Assembly: GCF_009711525.1 (NCBI RefSeq)
Contig: NZ_SMLV01000419.1
Coordinates: forward strand, 1-42,424
DNA: 42,424 nt
DNA from: Fulvivirga lutimaris
GTDB lineage: Bacteria > Bacteroidota > Bacteroidia > Cytophagales > Cyclobacteriaceae
Direction of reading: 5' to 3'
Shown: positions 17,444 through 25,897 of the stretch, piece after piece
Position numbering within the stretch: position 1 is the stretch's first letter
Layout of the letters: the number at the start of each line of letters is the position of its first letter
Notes under the pieces: model-generated
Told to the model about the DNA's origin: nothing
The model's input: only the letters and a program-made list of their open reading frames with translations
The model's database searches: none
Made by a program: the position numbers and the translations under genes

Positions 17444-17455
17444 CCTCCTTTTTTT
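17431..17455 (+). terminator. Rho-independent terminator after the Lys-rich gene
   Basis: Arms GGAGG and CCTCC flank ATTTTAA, followed by a run of seven T. The left arm overlaps the last codons of the 36-aa gene and the loop contains its stop. Confidence 0.8.
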
Positions 17456-17503
17456 GATAGAATTCAATCTAACTGGTTGAATTGATATTATGGTAGTTGG
17501 CGC

Positions 17504-17544
17504 ACAAAAAAACCAGCCCCTGAACGACTACCTCGCCCAGGGGC
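17504..17544 (-). terminator. Rho-independent terminator of the cytochrome c gene
   Basis: Arms GCCCCTG (17516-17522) and CAGGGGC (17538-17544) pair. On the minus strand the stem is followed by a run of T (a run of A at 17506-17512 on the plus strand), just past the stop of the cytochrome gene. Confidence 0.8.
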
Positions 17545-17560
17545 CTTTCAACAAAGCCAA

Positions 17561-18037
17561 CTAGTTCTTTGTGTCTGCTTCATCTTTTGAGCCAACCGTC
17601 TTGAGATCGTTGGCCCTCATAAATTCTAACACAGCCCTAGCTTTATCCACCGCTAGATGCTGATCCGGCATTTTCACTTCATTTTCCTCCAGCAGCTTAT
17701 GAGCAACAGAATCATGTTCTACCATAATGCCCACATTCAGAATCATATTCATTATCCATTCAGGACTTCTTCTATTTGTAATGCCTGCCCAACCCGGACC
17801 AACCAATTTGATAGAGTCGCTTCGATGGCAATTATCACATCGCTTCTCAAAAATGATTTTACCTTCAGTAATGAGGGCAACATCTAGCGGATCACTGGTA
17901 TCAATGTAAGTGACATTTCCTTTTGTTGTTGTGTCACTTTCTATCTGATCATCTTGATTGTTCTCTGGTGGTGGCACATTACAGGCAAGCAGAAATGATA
18001 TGCCTGTGAGTGTTATATAATATACTAAATTTTTCAT
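17561..18037 (-). CDS. Monoheme c-type cytochrome lipoprotein
   Basis: This is a membrane-anchored class I cytochrome c that would shuttle electrons in the periplasm. The lipobox is LLAC with Cys19 lipidated, followed by a Pro/Asp/Thr-rich linker to about residue 50. The heme site CxxCH is Cys67-Asp-Asn-Cys70-His71. The sixth ligand is probably Met123 in VKMPDQHL. GPGWAGITNRRSPEWI is typical of this class. The length is 158 aa. No oxidase or other respiratory gene is next to it, so its partner is unknown. Confidence 0.9.
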   Translation of the reverse strand: MKNLVYYITLTGISFLLACNVPPPENNQDDQIESDTTTKGNVTYIDTSDPLDVALITEGKIIFEKRCDNCHRSDSIKLVGPGWAGITNRRSPEWIMNMILNVGIMVEHDSVAHKLLEENEVKMPDQHLAVDKARAVLEFMRANDLKTVGSKDEADTKN

Positions 18038-18167
18038 GACGGTGGTGTTTAGTTTGATTCTTTAATTGTCATACATATTAGCATCATTATTAATCAATTC
18101 TTATGACTTGGAGCATGATCAAAACTGATAAAAATCAAGAATGACAAAGGAGAACAATTCTTTGATT

Positions 18168-18199
18168 TTTGCTTACTTACTTACTAGTAAGTATATTTG
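18168..18199 (+). promoter_or_regulatory. Bacteroidota-type promoter with embedded operator palindrome
   Basis: A TTTG box (18168-18171) and TATATTTG (18192-18199) are 20 bp apart, which fits the Bacteroidota consensus TTTG-N19-TAnnTTTG. Between and slightly into the -7 box lies a perfect 16-bp palindrome, TACTTACTAGTAAGTA (18178-18193), a typical TetR-family operator. The regulator binding here would block the promoter of its own operon. Transcription should start only a few bases before the ATG at 18206, giving a nearly leaderless mRNA. Confidence 0.7.
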
Positions 18200-18205
18200 C
18201 TCCAA

Positions 18206-18766
18206 ATGGACACAAAAACTGAAATAATGGACCTGGCAGAGCAATTAATACGCTCCAGAGGCTATAATTCATTCAGTTATAAAGACATTTCTTCTGCATT
18301 GAACATTAAAAATGCAGCCATTCATTACCATTTTCCTGCTAAGCATGATCTCGGCAAAGCCATTATTAACCGAACAAGGTTGCGCTTTGCTCAGCACATA
18401 AGCGAATGGAAAACGGCTAGCCCCACCAGGCAGCTTGAGCAATTCATAGCTACCTATGAAGGCGCTAATGAAAAAGAATTGATTTGCTTTATGGGATCGC
18501 TGGGGCCTTCTTACAAAACTTTACCCGAGTCAATGCAAAAGGAGTTAACAGCGGCAAGCTTTGAAATACGTAGTTGGATCAGGATTATTCTTAAAGCCGG
18601 ATTGGCCGATGGTAGTTTTTCTTTCAATGAAAATCTGGAAGAAAAAAGTGATGCCATCATCACGTCTTTGCTGGCTTCATTAATAATGAATCGGGTAACA
18701 GGAGAAAATATATTAGCATCTATTAAATCTGTAATATTCACAGGCCTTCAGAGAGAAGCGCTTTAA
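18206..18766 (+). CDS. TetR/AcrR family transcriptional regulator
   Basis: This one-component repressor has an N-terminal helix-turn-helix (about residues 5-50: IMDLAEQLIRSRGYNSFSYK, then DISSALNIKNAAIHYHFPAK) and a helical ligand-binding C-terminal domain. The length is 186 aa. The ATG at 18206 is chosen because an upstream TTG at 18197 lies inside the -7 promoter element. Eleven bp downstream is the fabF-like gene, so the pair forms an operon that this regulator probably represses through the palindrome at 18178-18193. An acyl-CoA or acyl-ACP-related effector is a reasonable guess from the neighbour, not shown. Confidence 0.92.
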   Translation: MDTKTEIMDLAEQLIRSRGYNSFSYKDISSALNIKNAAIHYHFPAKHDLGKAIINRTRLRFAQHISEWKTASPTRQLEQFIATYEGANEKELICFMGSLGPSYKTLPESMQKELTAASFEIRSWIRIILKAGLADGSFSFNENLEEKSDAIITSLLASLIMNRVTGENILASIKSVIFTGLQREAL

Positions 18767-18777
18767 ACTAATAAATT

Positions 18778-20022
18778 ATGAAAGTCAGAAGAGTAGCAGT
18801 AACAGGACTTGGCGCACTTACGCCCATTGGCAATACAGTTGATGAATTTTGGAACAACCTAATAGCCGGGAAGAGTGGCTCAGCTCCGATCACTAAATTC
18901 GACACTACACTATTCAAAACTAATTTTGCCTGCGAGCTAAAAAACTTTGACCTCGAAGACTATTTTGATAAAAAGACGATCAGAAAAAATGATCCTTTCA
19001 CACTTTATGCATTAATCGCATCAAGAGAGGCCATGAAAGATGCCGCTTTTAATACTGAAGTGCTAGATAACAATAAATGCGGTGTGATCTGGGCCTCAGG
19101 TAATGGTGGTATTACCACCTTTGAATCTGAAATGTTGGAATATGCAGCTTCTGAAATTGGGCCCAGGTTTAGTCCTTTCTTCATCCCTAAAATATTATCG
19201 GATTCTCCGTCAGGGGCTATCGCCCTGGAGCATACCTTTAGAGGCATAAATTACTGCACTGTATCGGCATGTGCATCTGGTACAAGTGCAGTTATGGATG
19301 CCTTTAACTATATAAAATGGGGTAAGGCCAAGGTGATGATTGCCGGAGGTTCAGAGGCTCCAATAACCCAAGCAGCCATCGGGGGTTTCAATGCCATGAA
19401 AGCACTATCAACAAGAAATGATGATCCGTCAACTGCCTCAAGGCCATTCGATCAGGAGCGTGACGGTTTCGTGATGGGGGAAGGTGCTGGAGCACTCATC
19501 TTAGAAGATTGGGATCATGCGGTAGCCAGAGGAGCAAAGATTTATGCTGAAGTTGTGGGAGCAGGTATGTCAAACGATGCCTACCATAGCACGGCAACCC
19601 ATCCAGAAGGACTTGGAGCCAGGCTGGCAATAGAAATGGCCTTGGAAGATGCTGAAATCTCCGCTGATAAAATAGATTATGTAAACATGCATGCCACCAG
19701 CACCCCTGTCGGTGATTTATCAGAATTACATGCCTTAAAATCATTAGTTGGGAATGGAAAAACCTTGCAGGTAAGCGCCACCAAATCAATGACTGGTCAT
19801 TTACTTGGTGCGGCTGGTGCTATTGAGGCAGTAGCCACAGTTAAAGCCATGGTAGAGTCCACTGTTCCACCTACTATCAATACTAAAAATGTAGATGAAG
19901 CCTTACCAGAGGGCATTGATTTAACTTTAGGTAAAGCGGTGAAAAAGGAAATGAACTATGCGATGAGCAATACCTTTGGCTTTGGCGGTCACAATGCGAT
20001 TGCGTTGTTTAAGAAGGTTTAG
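18778..20022 (+). CDS. fabF: Beta-ketoacyl-ACP synthase II (FabF-like)
   Basis: This is a thiolase-fold condensing enzyme that extends acyl chains from malonyl-ACP in fatty acid or related synthesis. The catalytic triad is Cys165 in TVSACASGTSA, His305 in NMHATSTPVGD and His341 in KSMTGHLLGAAGA. Other family marks are FDQERDGFVMGEGAGAL and the C-terminal NTFGFGGHNA. The length of 414 aa is right for FabF. Because it is under a dedicated TetR regulator rather than in the main fab cluster, it may be a second, conditionally used synthase. The paralogy would need the rest of the genome. Confidence 0.9.
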   Translation: MKVRRVAVTGLGALTPIGNTVDEFWNNLIAGKSGSAPITKFDTTLFKTNFACELKNFDLEDYFDKKTIRKNDPFTLYALIASREAMKDAAFNTEVLDNNKCGVIWASGNGGITTFESEMLEYAASEIGPRFSPFFIPKILSDSPSGAIALEHTFRGINYCTVSACASGTSAVMDAFNYIKWGKAKVMIAGGSEAPITQAAIGGFNAMKALSTRNDDPSTASRPFDQERDGFVMGEGAGALILEDWDHAVARGAKIYAEVVGAGMSNDAYHSTATHPEGLGARLAIEMALEDAEISADKIDYVNMHATSTPVGDLSELHALKSLVGNGKTLQVSATKSMTGHLLGAAGAIEAVATVKAMVESTVPPTINTKNVDEALPEGIDLTLGKAVKKEMNYAMSNTFGFGGHNAIALFKKV

Positions 20023-20049
20023 TTTAAATTATTCCCTAAAATCGATGCT

Positions 20050-20122
20050 TCTCTGTGCATCTCAGCGTCCTCTGTGGTTAATAAAAAATTAAAACCGCAG
20101 AGTTAACAGAGTAACGCAGAGA
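20050..20122. repeat. Long imperfect inverted repeat after fabF
   Basis: The arms start TCTCTGTGCATCTC on the left and end GTAACGCAGAGA on the right, about 32 bp each around an AT-rich loop; about three quarters of positions pair. The words CTCTGTGGTTA and ACCGCAGAG are those of a common Bacteroidota intergenic repeat. It may act as a terminator for the fabF operon and the convergent gene. Confidence 0.6.
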
Positions 20123-20148
20123 AGAAGTTTTTGAAGCGGTACTAGTAA

Positions 20149-20658
20149 TTAAAAATCATCAACAATGGCTTCTACCACTTCTTCTTTATCCTTTTTTAGC
20201 TTATTGCGCATCAGGAAAGATTCGTATTTCATCTCAATTTTATCTTTCTGATGAGGAGTATAAGATAGTCTGAGGTTTTCAGCAGTCCAATGATAAAAGC
20301 CAGACCGATAATGATATTCTGGCTCACCAAAGGCCTTCTTTAGTCCTTTGTATAGGTTCGGATCCTTATCAGTGACTACAATAATTTGAAATATAGAGTC
20401 TCTATAGGTCTTTACTTCCAAATCATAAATTTTAAGACTGCCGATACTTTCATAATACCCCTTTATAGGCACATAGATTTTAGCCTCTGGAAATAATTTA
20501 TCATCAGTTTCCTTTTTAAACTCTAGCCCCTCATAATCTAAAACCGAGGTGTTCACCTTTATGTCCTTGAAGCCGTTTCGCTTGTCCAATTCTCTTACAT
20601 CCTGGGCCTCTGCAAGCCCTGCCGAAAAAAGAAATAGCATCAAAATGGTAACTCTCAT
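20149..20658 (-). CDS. Hypothetical exported protein
   Basis: I do not recognise this 169-residue protein. It has a signal peptide at residues 1-18 (ending in GLAEAQ). The mature part alternates short beta strands and charged loops (LKIYDLEVKTYRDSIFQIIV, then YHWTAENLRLSYTPH), like small periplasmic beta proteins of Bacteroidota. It ends in a charged Lys/Glu segment. It is separated by 53 bp from the upstream GAF gene in the same orientation and might be in its transcription unit. Confidence 0.55.
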   Translation of the reverse strand: MRVTILMLFLFSAGLAEAQDVRELDKRNGFKDIKVNTSVLDYEGLEFKKETDDKLFPEAKIYVPIKGYYESIGSLKIYDLEVKTYRDSIFQIIVVTDKDPNLYKGLKKAFGEPEYHYRSGFYHWTAENLRLSYTPHQKDKIEMKYESFLMRNKLKKDKEEVVEAIVDDF

Positions 20659-20711
20659 AGTATTACAATTTGATGCTAAAATAACGAACTGTGATTAGAA
20701 ATCAACTGATG

Positions 20712-23093
20712 CTAGTTTTCATTAATGTTTTGTAAAACATTTTGAATAACCTCATTACCGAACGACTGCTTCTCAGCACAGAAATTAATAGACACTCTTA
20801 AGGCCTTTAATCCATGTGCGCCCTGCAGCTCTTCAAGTTCTAACCATTCCACTTCCTCTTTCAGGTAATCTATAGACTGCAAGTATGAGATATAACGCAT
20901 ATATTCATCAGCTTCCTTCTGCTGAGTATAAACAATGGCCACCTTGCCAGGCTGTGTTAATCGTTCTGTGGTATCTTTAATAAACGCCTTATCAATACGC
21001 TTCTTAACAATTTCATACCTGATATTATAAGCACCATCTACATCAAAATGCTTCTCGTCCTTTCTAAACTTGATAGACAAGGGCTCTCCATGCACCAATA
21101 TCAGCTGTGTGATATCTAACGGAGTAGATAAAGTAGGCTTCAATGCCTCCACTCTATTAGCAATCTCACACATTGTGATCAATTGCCACAGCCTAAAGTT
21201 ATTGAGGTATAAGGTGTCAAAGGTCTTATCCTTGACCATTGACTGCCCTAAGTAGATGTTATACTCAACACCATCAGTCTTATACTTTTCAAAATAATGC
21301 GGGAAGATCTGCTGTGCCTCCTCTTCTACCGTATCTAAATAAGCACTAATAGTCTCATTGATTTTGGTAAGGCTTTGCTCAAAGCTTTTACGCTTATTAT
21401 AAATCACGCCTAATTCTGGATCCAGCTGCTCCTCATATTTTTCAATGATACCTTTATGCTCAGCGTCTATGATCTTAAAGTGGTTGAATGCCGGTACAAT
21501 TTCGTTCTTCAGAAAATCGAGCACTGAAGTTTCATCTCCAGAATTAAGGCCTTTACTTATTTTATTAAGCTCATTGTCAATTCTGAATTTCATCTCATTC
21601 AAAATCGGCATTTCTTGCTTCAAAGTAACGGCAGCTATCACCTTTTTAGCCTGTTTCAGATTATCAATAAGGTCTTTCTGAATAGCGGTGTTTCGCTCAT
21701 TGGATGAATTACGAATATCTGATAAGCCATAAAGTGGATAAACCCCTGGAAATGTAATATCAGACAAAGTCACTTTTTTACCAGAATTCCTTTTACTCAG
21801 AATTTTATACCCCTCTTCTAAAAATTTCCATTCCACACTTGGGTGAATAGCTGTACACTCTTCTTGAATAATGGCGCGAACTTCCGTTTTCATGTCCTCC
21901 AGAACTCTTCTTACCGCAGCGGTAAACATTGGCAATACAGCCTCCATTTTACTGGCACTAACAGGATTTAATTTACTGGCATATGGAGTTCCTAATTCAA
22001 GCATACCTATGACCTCATTGTCATATATCAATGGGGCAATGGCTACATTATTTATTCCCTGATCTATCAGACTTTTTTCTACATGGGTCTTATCAGCCAT
22101 TTTTGAAAGGTCTTCAATAATCACAGGTCGCTGTTGCTGGAATGCTCTGTCATACATTGATCCAGCAAAATAATTACATGAAAGACCCTCCGGCTGGCAA
22201 GGCATCATAAAACTGTTCCAATTGCTCAGACCTTGATTAGAAATAATATTGTTATCAACATCAAAAAACGAAAGGCCTAACTTCATTTCCGGAAGTTTGA
22301 ATATGGACCTAATCTTTTTCTGGATGGTTTCGAAGCTCATTGGACAGGTGACCGCGTCCTTTTTCAGCAGGTCGTACTTTATCGAAGAAATCATTTCTTC
22401 AACCGTTACCTCCACAAGTCTGCAAATATTAAAGCCCTGAAATACAAAATTATCAGGGTCTATATGTTGCAGCCATAGCTCAGTATTGTAAAGATCATCC
22501 ATCATGAGGCTCAGATTCTCCTCACTGATGGGTTTAATCTCTCCCACATTGACAACATCAACAAAATCTGAACTAAAGTCTACTTTATATATTCTATCAA
22601 GACCGGTTGCTGTGTCGGGTATTGTCACTAACATTGGTTCATCTAGTTCAATGTTAGTGTTATAGAATTTTTTAAGAATAAGCGCAGATGCCTTGATAAT
22701 CTTACCTGCAGACATGTTTTTAGCTTCATTCTTAAGCGCAATATCTTCCCTGATTTTATCTAAAGGAAGAATAGCTTTAAAACCTTCGGTAGCGAAAAAG
22801 CCTTTGAAATTAAAAGGTACGAGCCCTGCCGACAGTTCTGTGTCTATTAAAGCACTGGGAATAATGGCACTCATTAAAAACCCGACAAGCTCTTTGTGTT
22901 TTTCTAAAACTGCCAGATCATCAATAGGTTGTTTTAGTTCCGGAGCCTCTTTAATACTCCTTAATATATGCTCGGTAGGATAAAGGCCAATACCATTATC
23001 CTTCTTGAGGTTGCTCTCCCAATACTCTACCAATGAACTTAAGTTCAGTTGAGATTTGAAGGGAAAAGTATCTATAGATAATTTTTTATTCAT
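20712..23093 (-). CDS. Large cytoplasmic GAF-domain protein of unknown function
   Basis: This is a 793-residue soluble protein with no signal peptide or membrane segment. Residues 250-400 look like a GAF domain: PVIIEDLSKMADKTHVEKSL, then NNVAIAPLIYDNEVIGMLEL, then LPMFTAAVRRVLED. The N-terminal 240 residues and the C-terminal 390 match nothing I know; the latter includes long helices (about 470-610) and an alpha/beta tail. GAF domains bind small ligands or cofactors and often sense. No kinase, cyclase or GGDEF output is visible, so this could be a sensor scaffold. Its 5' neighbour on the same strand, 60 bp away, is the RidA-like gene. Confidence 0.7.
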   Translation of the reverse strand: MNKKLSIDTFPFKSQLNLSSLVEYWESNLKKDNGIGLYPTEHILRSIKEAPELKQPIDDLAVLEKHKELVGFLMSAIIPSALIDTELSAGLVPFNFKGFFATEGFKAILPLDKIREDIALKNEAKNMSAGKIIKASALILKKFYNTNIELDEPMLVTIPDTATGLDRIYKVDFSSDFVDVVNVGEIKPISEENLSLMMDDLYNTELWLQHIDPDNFVFQGFNICRLVEVTVEEMISSIKYDLLKKDAVTCPMSFETIQKKIRSIFKLPEMKLGLSFFDVDNNIISNQGLSNWNSFMMPCQPEGLSCNYFAGSMYDRAFQQQRPVIIEDLSKMADKTHVEKSLIDQGINNVAIAPLIYDNEVIGMLELGTPYASKLNPVSASKMEAVLPMFTAAVRRVLEDMKTEVRAIIQEECTAIHPSVEWKFLEEGYKILSKRNSGKKVTLSDITFPGVYPLYGLSDIRNSSNERNTAIQKDLIDNLKQAKKVIAAVTLKQEMPILNEMKFRIDNELNKISKGLNSGDETSVLDFLKNEIVPAFNHFKIIDAEHKGIIEKYEEQLDPELGVIYNKRKSFEQSLTKINETISAYLDTVEEEAQQIFPHYFEKYKTDGVEYNIYLGQSMVKDKTFDTLYLNNFRLWQLITMCEIANRVEALKPTLSTPLDITQLILVHGEPLSIKFRKDEKHFDVDGAYNIRYEIVKKRIDKAFIKDTTERLTQPGKVAIVYTQQKEADEYMRYISYLQSIDYLKEEVEWLELEELQGAHGLKALRVSINFCAEKQSFGNEVIQNVLQNINEN

Positions 23094-23153
23094 GTTCTTC
23101 TGGTTGATAAAAGGAAGAACGAGAATGATTCTAAATAAGTTTATCTAAAACAA

Positions 23154-23672
23154 CTATTCTGCAATCTCCACGACCATTTCAATTTCCACGGCAATATTTG
23201 ATGGGAGAGATACCATTCCCACAGCGGCTCTGGCATGCTTTCCTTTATCTCCGAAAATTTCTACTAAAAGATCAGAACAGCCATTGATAACCTGAGGTTG
23301 ATCAAGAAAATCTGCAGTACAGTTAACCATACCTTTTAGCTTAACTATTCTTACCACTTTGTTCAAATCTCCGATCTCTGCTTTTAGTGAAGAAAGCACT
23401 GAAATGGCAGCCACCCTTGCTGCTTCATAGCCCTCCTCAACAGTCATGTCTGCACCCAGTTTTCCTTTTATGGAAGTGCCGTCAGCTTTTGATGGACCAT
23501 GACCGGCCATAAAAACCAGGTTGCCTGTTCTCACCGCCTTTACATAATTGGCAATAGGCGGACTGGGTTTAAAAAGCTGAATATTTAACTTTTTAATGTT
23601 CTCTTCTGCAGTTTGTGCAAATGAGAATGACGTGATCATTGACAATAAAATGAGTAGTACTGATTTTTTCAT
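23154..23672 (-). CDS. Exported RidA/YjgF-like protein
   Basis: This is a RidA (YjgF/UK114) superfamily protein with a Sec signal peptide at residues 1-19 (ending in SFAQ), so it is periplasmic, unlike classical cytoplasmic RidA. Cytoplasmic members deaminate reactive enamine/imine intermediates. The family core is visible: LVFMAGHGPSKADG, AARVAAISVLSSLKAEIGDL and HARAAVGMVSLPSNIAVEIE, including the Arg in ARAAV that matches the carboxylate-binding Arg of RidA. The YoaB-like form has a longer N-terminus. Its substrate in the periplasm is unknown. Confidence 0.85.
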   Translation of the reverse strand: MKKSVLLILLSMITSFSFAQTAEENIKKLNIQLFKPSPPIANYVKAVRTGNLVFMAGHGPSKADGTSIKGKLGADMTVEEGYEAARVAAISVLSSLKAEIGDLNKVVRIVKLKGMVNCTADFLDQPQVINGCSDLLVEIFGDKGKHARAAVGMVSLPSNIAVEIEMVVEIAE

Positions 23673-23726
23673 AGGAGTTTATTTTAAAAGGTAATTTCAT
23701 AATTTTAGAATACTAATCCTACCAAT

Positions 23727-24290
23727 ATGAAAAATCGTTGTAGCTGGGCCGAAGGTCATTTTGATGCCTATGTAAAATATCATGATGAAGAATGGGGTGT
23801 ACCCGTGCATGATGATAAAACACATTTTGAGTTTTTGATTCTGGAAGGCGCCCAAGCCGGATTAAGTTGGTCAACAGTGCTTAAAAAAAGAGACGGCTAC
23901 AGAAAAGCCTTTGCCAACTTTGAAGTAGAAAAGGTGGCAAAATATGATGAGGATAAAATTTTAAAGCTTATTGAAAACCCTGATATTATAAGGAACAAGC
24001 TTAAAATTAGAGGAGCCGTTATCAATGCTCAAAAATTCATCGAGGTACAGAAGGAATTTGGCTCTTTTGACAAGTATATCTGGCAGTTTGTAGGTGGAAA
24101 ACCAATTGTAAATAAATGGCAATCGATGCAAGGGGTGCCTGCTACAACGCCAGAGTCTGATGCACTGAGCAAAGATTTAAAAAAGCGAGGGTTTAAATTT
24201 GTTGGCAGCACCATAATCTATGCGCACATGCAGGCCTGCGGATTAGTAAATGATCATGCCGTGAGCTGCTTCCGCTATCACGAAGTTTAG
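23727..24290 (+). CDS. tag: DNA-3-methyladenine glycosylase I
   Basis: This is a base-excision repair enzyme that removes 3-methyladenine from alkylated DNA. The Tag zinc ligands are all present: Cys5 and His19 near the N-terminus (RCSWAEG and YHDEEWG), and His177 and Cys181 near the C-terminus (NDHAVSCFRYHE). The helix-hairpin-helix core is in the middle (LEGAQAGLSWSTVLKKRDGY). The length of 187 aa is right for the family. Its 3' end overlaps the convergent lipoprotein gene by 4 bp. Confidence 0.96.
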   Translation: MKNRCSWAEGHFDAYVKYHDEEWGVPVHDDKTHFEFLILEGAQAGLSWSTVLKKRDGYRKAFANFEVEKVAKYDEDKILKLIENPDIIRNKLKIRGAVINAQKFIEVQKEFGSFDKYIWQFVGGKPIVNKWQSMQGVPATTPESDALSKDLKKRGFKFVGSTIIYAHMQACGLVNDHAVSCFRYHEV

Positions 24291-24721
24291 ATCTTCTTTA
24301 CAATTTCGCTTTTAGGAAATTTAATCATCCATAACCCGGCAAGGCTATCATTCGCTACCTGCGGTTTAGTGTAGATTAAAAACTGATCGCCCTCTTTTTG
24401 AATATTGTCAGTACCATTAGGGTTGAATTCATAGGCCTCGTATAATTTCAGTTCCACTTCTGATAAGTCATCTTTGCTCGTGAGATTTGAGATCTCACAT
24501 TTACATGCGGCTTTAACAGAATCGATATTGCCACTATCAACAGACTCCAAAACCAATCTGCCTTCTTCCAATGCCTTTTTATATATATCCTCCTGGCTAA
24601 TCTTTTTGATCTTCCGATCTTCCATTTCCTCATGCAATGCCTTGCGCTGATCTTCAGAAAGTTTAGCCTCACATGATGTCAGGGCCACTACTGCCATTAA
24701 TACAATCACAAAATTCTTCAT
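24287..24721 (-). CDS. Hypothetical lipoprotein
   Basis: I do not recognise this 144-residue lipoprotein. The signal peptide ends in LTSC with Cys18 lipidated. The mature part is a charged helix (residues 20-60) followed by a region with a CKC pair (KAACKCEI). The first codons overlap by two bases the longest possible frame of prfA on the other strand, but not its likely real start at 24795. The promoter for both directions therefore sits near 24,722-24,794. Function unknown. Confidence 0.6.
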   Translation of the reverse strand: MKNFVIVLMAVVALTSCEAKLSEDQRKALHEEMEDRKIKKISQEDIYKKALEEGRLVLESVDSGNIDSVKAACKCEISNLTSKDDLSEVELKLYEAYEFNPNGTDNIQKEGDQFLIYTKPQVANDSLAGLWMIKFPKSEIVKKI

Positions 24722-24794
24722 GTCATTCGATTTAAATCAAAATTACTATAAAATGATGCTATTTGTTAGTTTTGCAGTCTTAATCGTAATCCTT

Positions 24795-25868
24795 ATGATC
24801 GCTAAATTAGAAGAGCTCAAACAAAGATTTGAAGAGGTGGGGCAGCTTATTGTGCAGCCAGATGCCATGTCTGATATGAAAAAATATTCGCAGCTCAGCA
24901 AAGAATATAAAGATCTTGAAAAAATCGTTACTCAATATGATGAGTATAGCGAGGTACTTTCAAATATTAAAAATGCCAAAGACGTTTTAAAAACGGAGAA
25001 GGATGAAGAGTTCCGTGAAATGGCCAAGATGGAGCTTGACGAGCTGGAGCCTGAAAAAGAGCGCATAGAAGCTGTTCTGAAGGAAATGATGATTCCTAAA
25101 GATCCTAATGACGAGAAAGAGGCAATTTTAGAAATTAGAGCTGGTACAGGTGGTGACGAGGCGGCTATTTTTGCAGGCGATCTTTTCAGAATGTACCAGA
25201 GGTTCTGCGAAAAAAATGGATTAAAACTAACGGTACTTGACCTTACAGAAGGTACAAGTGGCGGGTATAAAGAAATAGTAAGCACTGTAACAGGTCATGA
25301 GCCTTATGGTACTTTAAAGTTTGAATCTGGCGTGCATCGTGTTCAACGTGTCCCACAAACAGAAACTCAAGGTAGAGTGCATACCTCAGCAGCCACTGTA
25401 GCAGTTTTGCCAGAAATGGATGAGGTAGATGTAGAAATTGACATGAACGATGTGCGTAAGGACACCTTCTGCTCATCTGGCCCAGGTGGACAGTCGGTAA
25501 ACACAACATATTCGGCTGTAAGATTAACGCATGCTCCGAGTGGCTTGGTAGTGTCTTGTCAAGATCAGAAGTCACAGCTCAAAAACTTTGATAAAGCATT
25601 AAAGGTATTGCGATCAAGGCTGTATGAAATTGAATTAGCCAAGCACAACGAGGCCGTTGGCGCTCAAAGAAAATCTATGGTAGGTAGTGGTGACCGCTCT
25701 GATAAAATCAGAACGTACAACTACCCACAAAGTAGAGTGACTGACCACCGTATCAATTATAGTCAGCACAATTTACCTGCTGTAATGGATGGTGAAATCG
25801 AAGAATTTATCAGCCAGTTGAGAATAGCAGAAAGCGCGGCTAAAATGGAAGATGGAGCAATGGAATAA
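24795..25868 (+). CDS. prfA: Peptide chain release factor 1
   Basis: This factor ends translation at UAA and UAG by promoting peptidyl-tRNA hydrolysis on the ribosome. The GGQ motif is at about residues 231-233 (SSGPGGQSVN), and the stop-reading PxT motif is PQT at about 187-189 (HRVQRVPQTETQG), which marks RF1 rather than RF2. The start is the ATG at 24795, giving MIAKLEELKQRFEEV. The frame is open for 25 more codons upstream, but that segment is hydrophobic and unlike RF1. The length of 357 aa is normal. A methyltransferase (prmC) is not next to it. Confidence 0.96.
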   Translation: MIAKLEELKQRFEEVGQLIVQPDAMSDMKKYSQLSKEYKDLEKIVTQYDEYSEVLSNIKNAKDVLKTEKDEEFREMAKMELDELEPEKERIEAVLKEMMIPKDPNDEKEAILEIRAGTGGDEAAIFAGDLFRMYQRFCEKNGLKLTVLDLTEGTSGGYKEIVSTVTGHEPYGTLKFESGVHRVQRVPQTETQGRVHTSAATVAVLPEMDEVDVEIDMNDVRKDTFCSSGPGGQSVNTTYSAVRLTHAPSGLVVSCQDQKSQLKNFDKALKVLRSRLYEIELAKHNEAVGAQRKSMVGSGDRSDKIRTYNYPQSRVTDHRINYSQHNLPAVMDGEIEEFISQLRIAESAAKMEDGAME

Positions 25869-25897
25869 TCCGTTACTTGCATCGTTAACATAAAATC

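Noticed and set aside
24720-24794. N-terminal extension of prfA with a hydrophobic segment
   Set aside because: RF1 proteins start at the MIAKLEEL-type position; the extension is not RF1-like and overlaps the divergent lipoprotein start.
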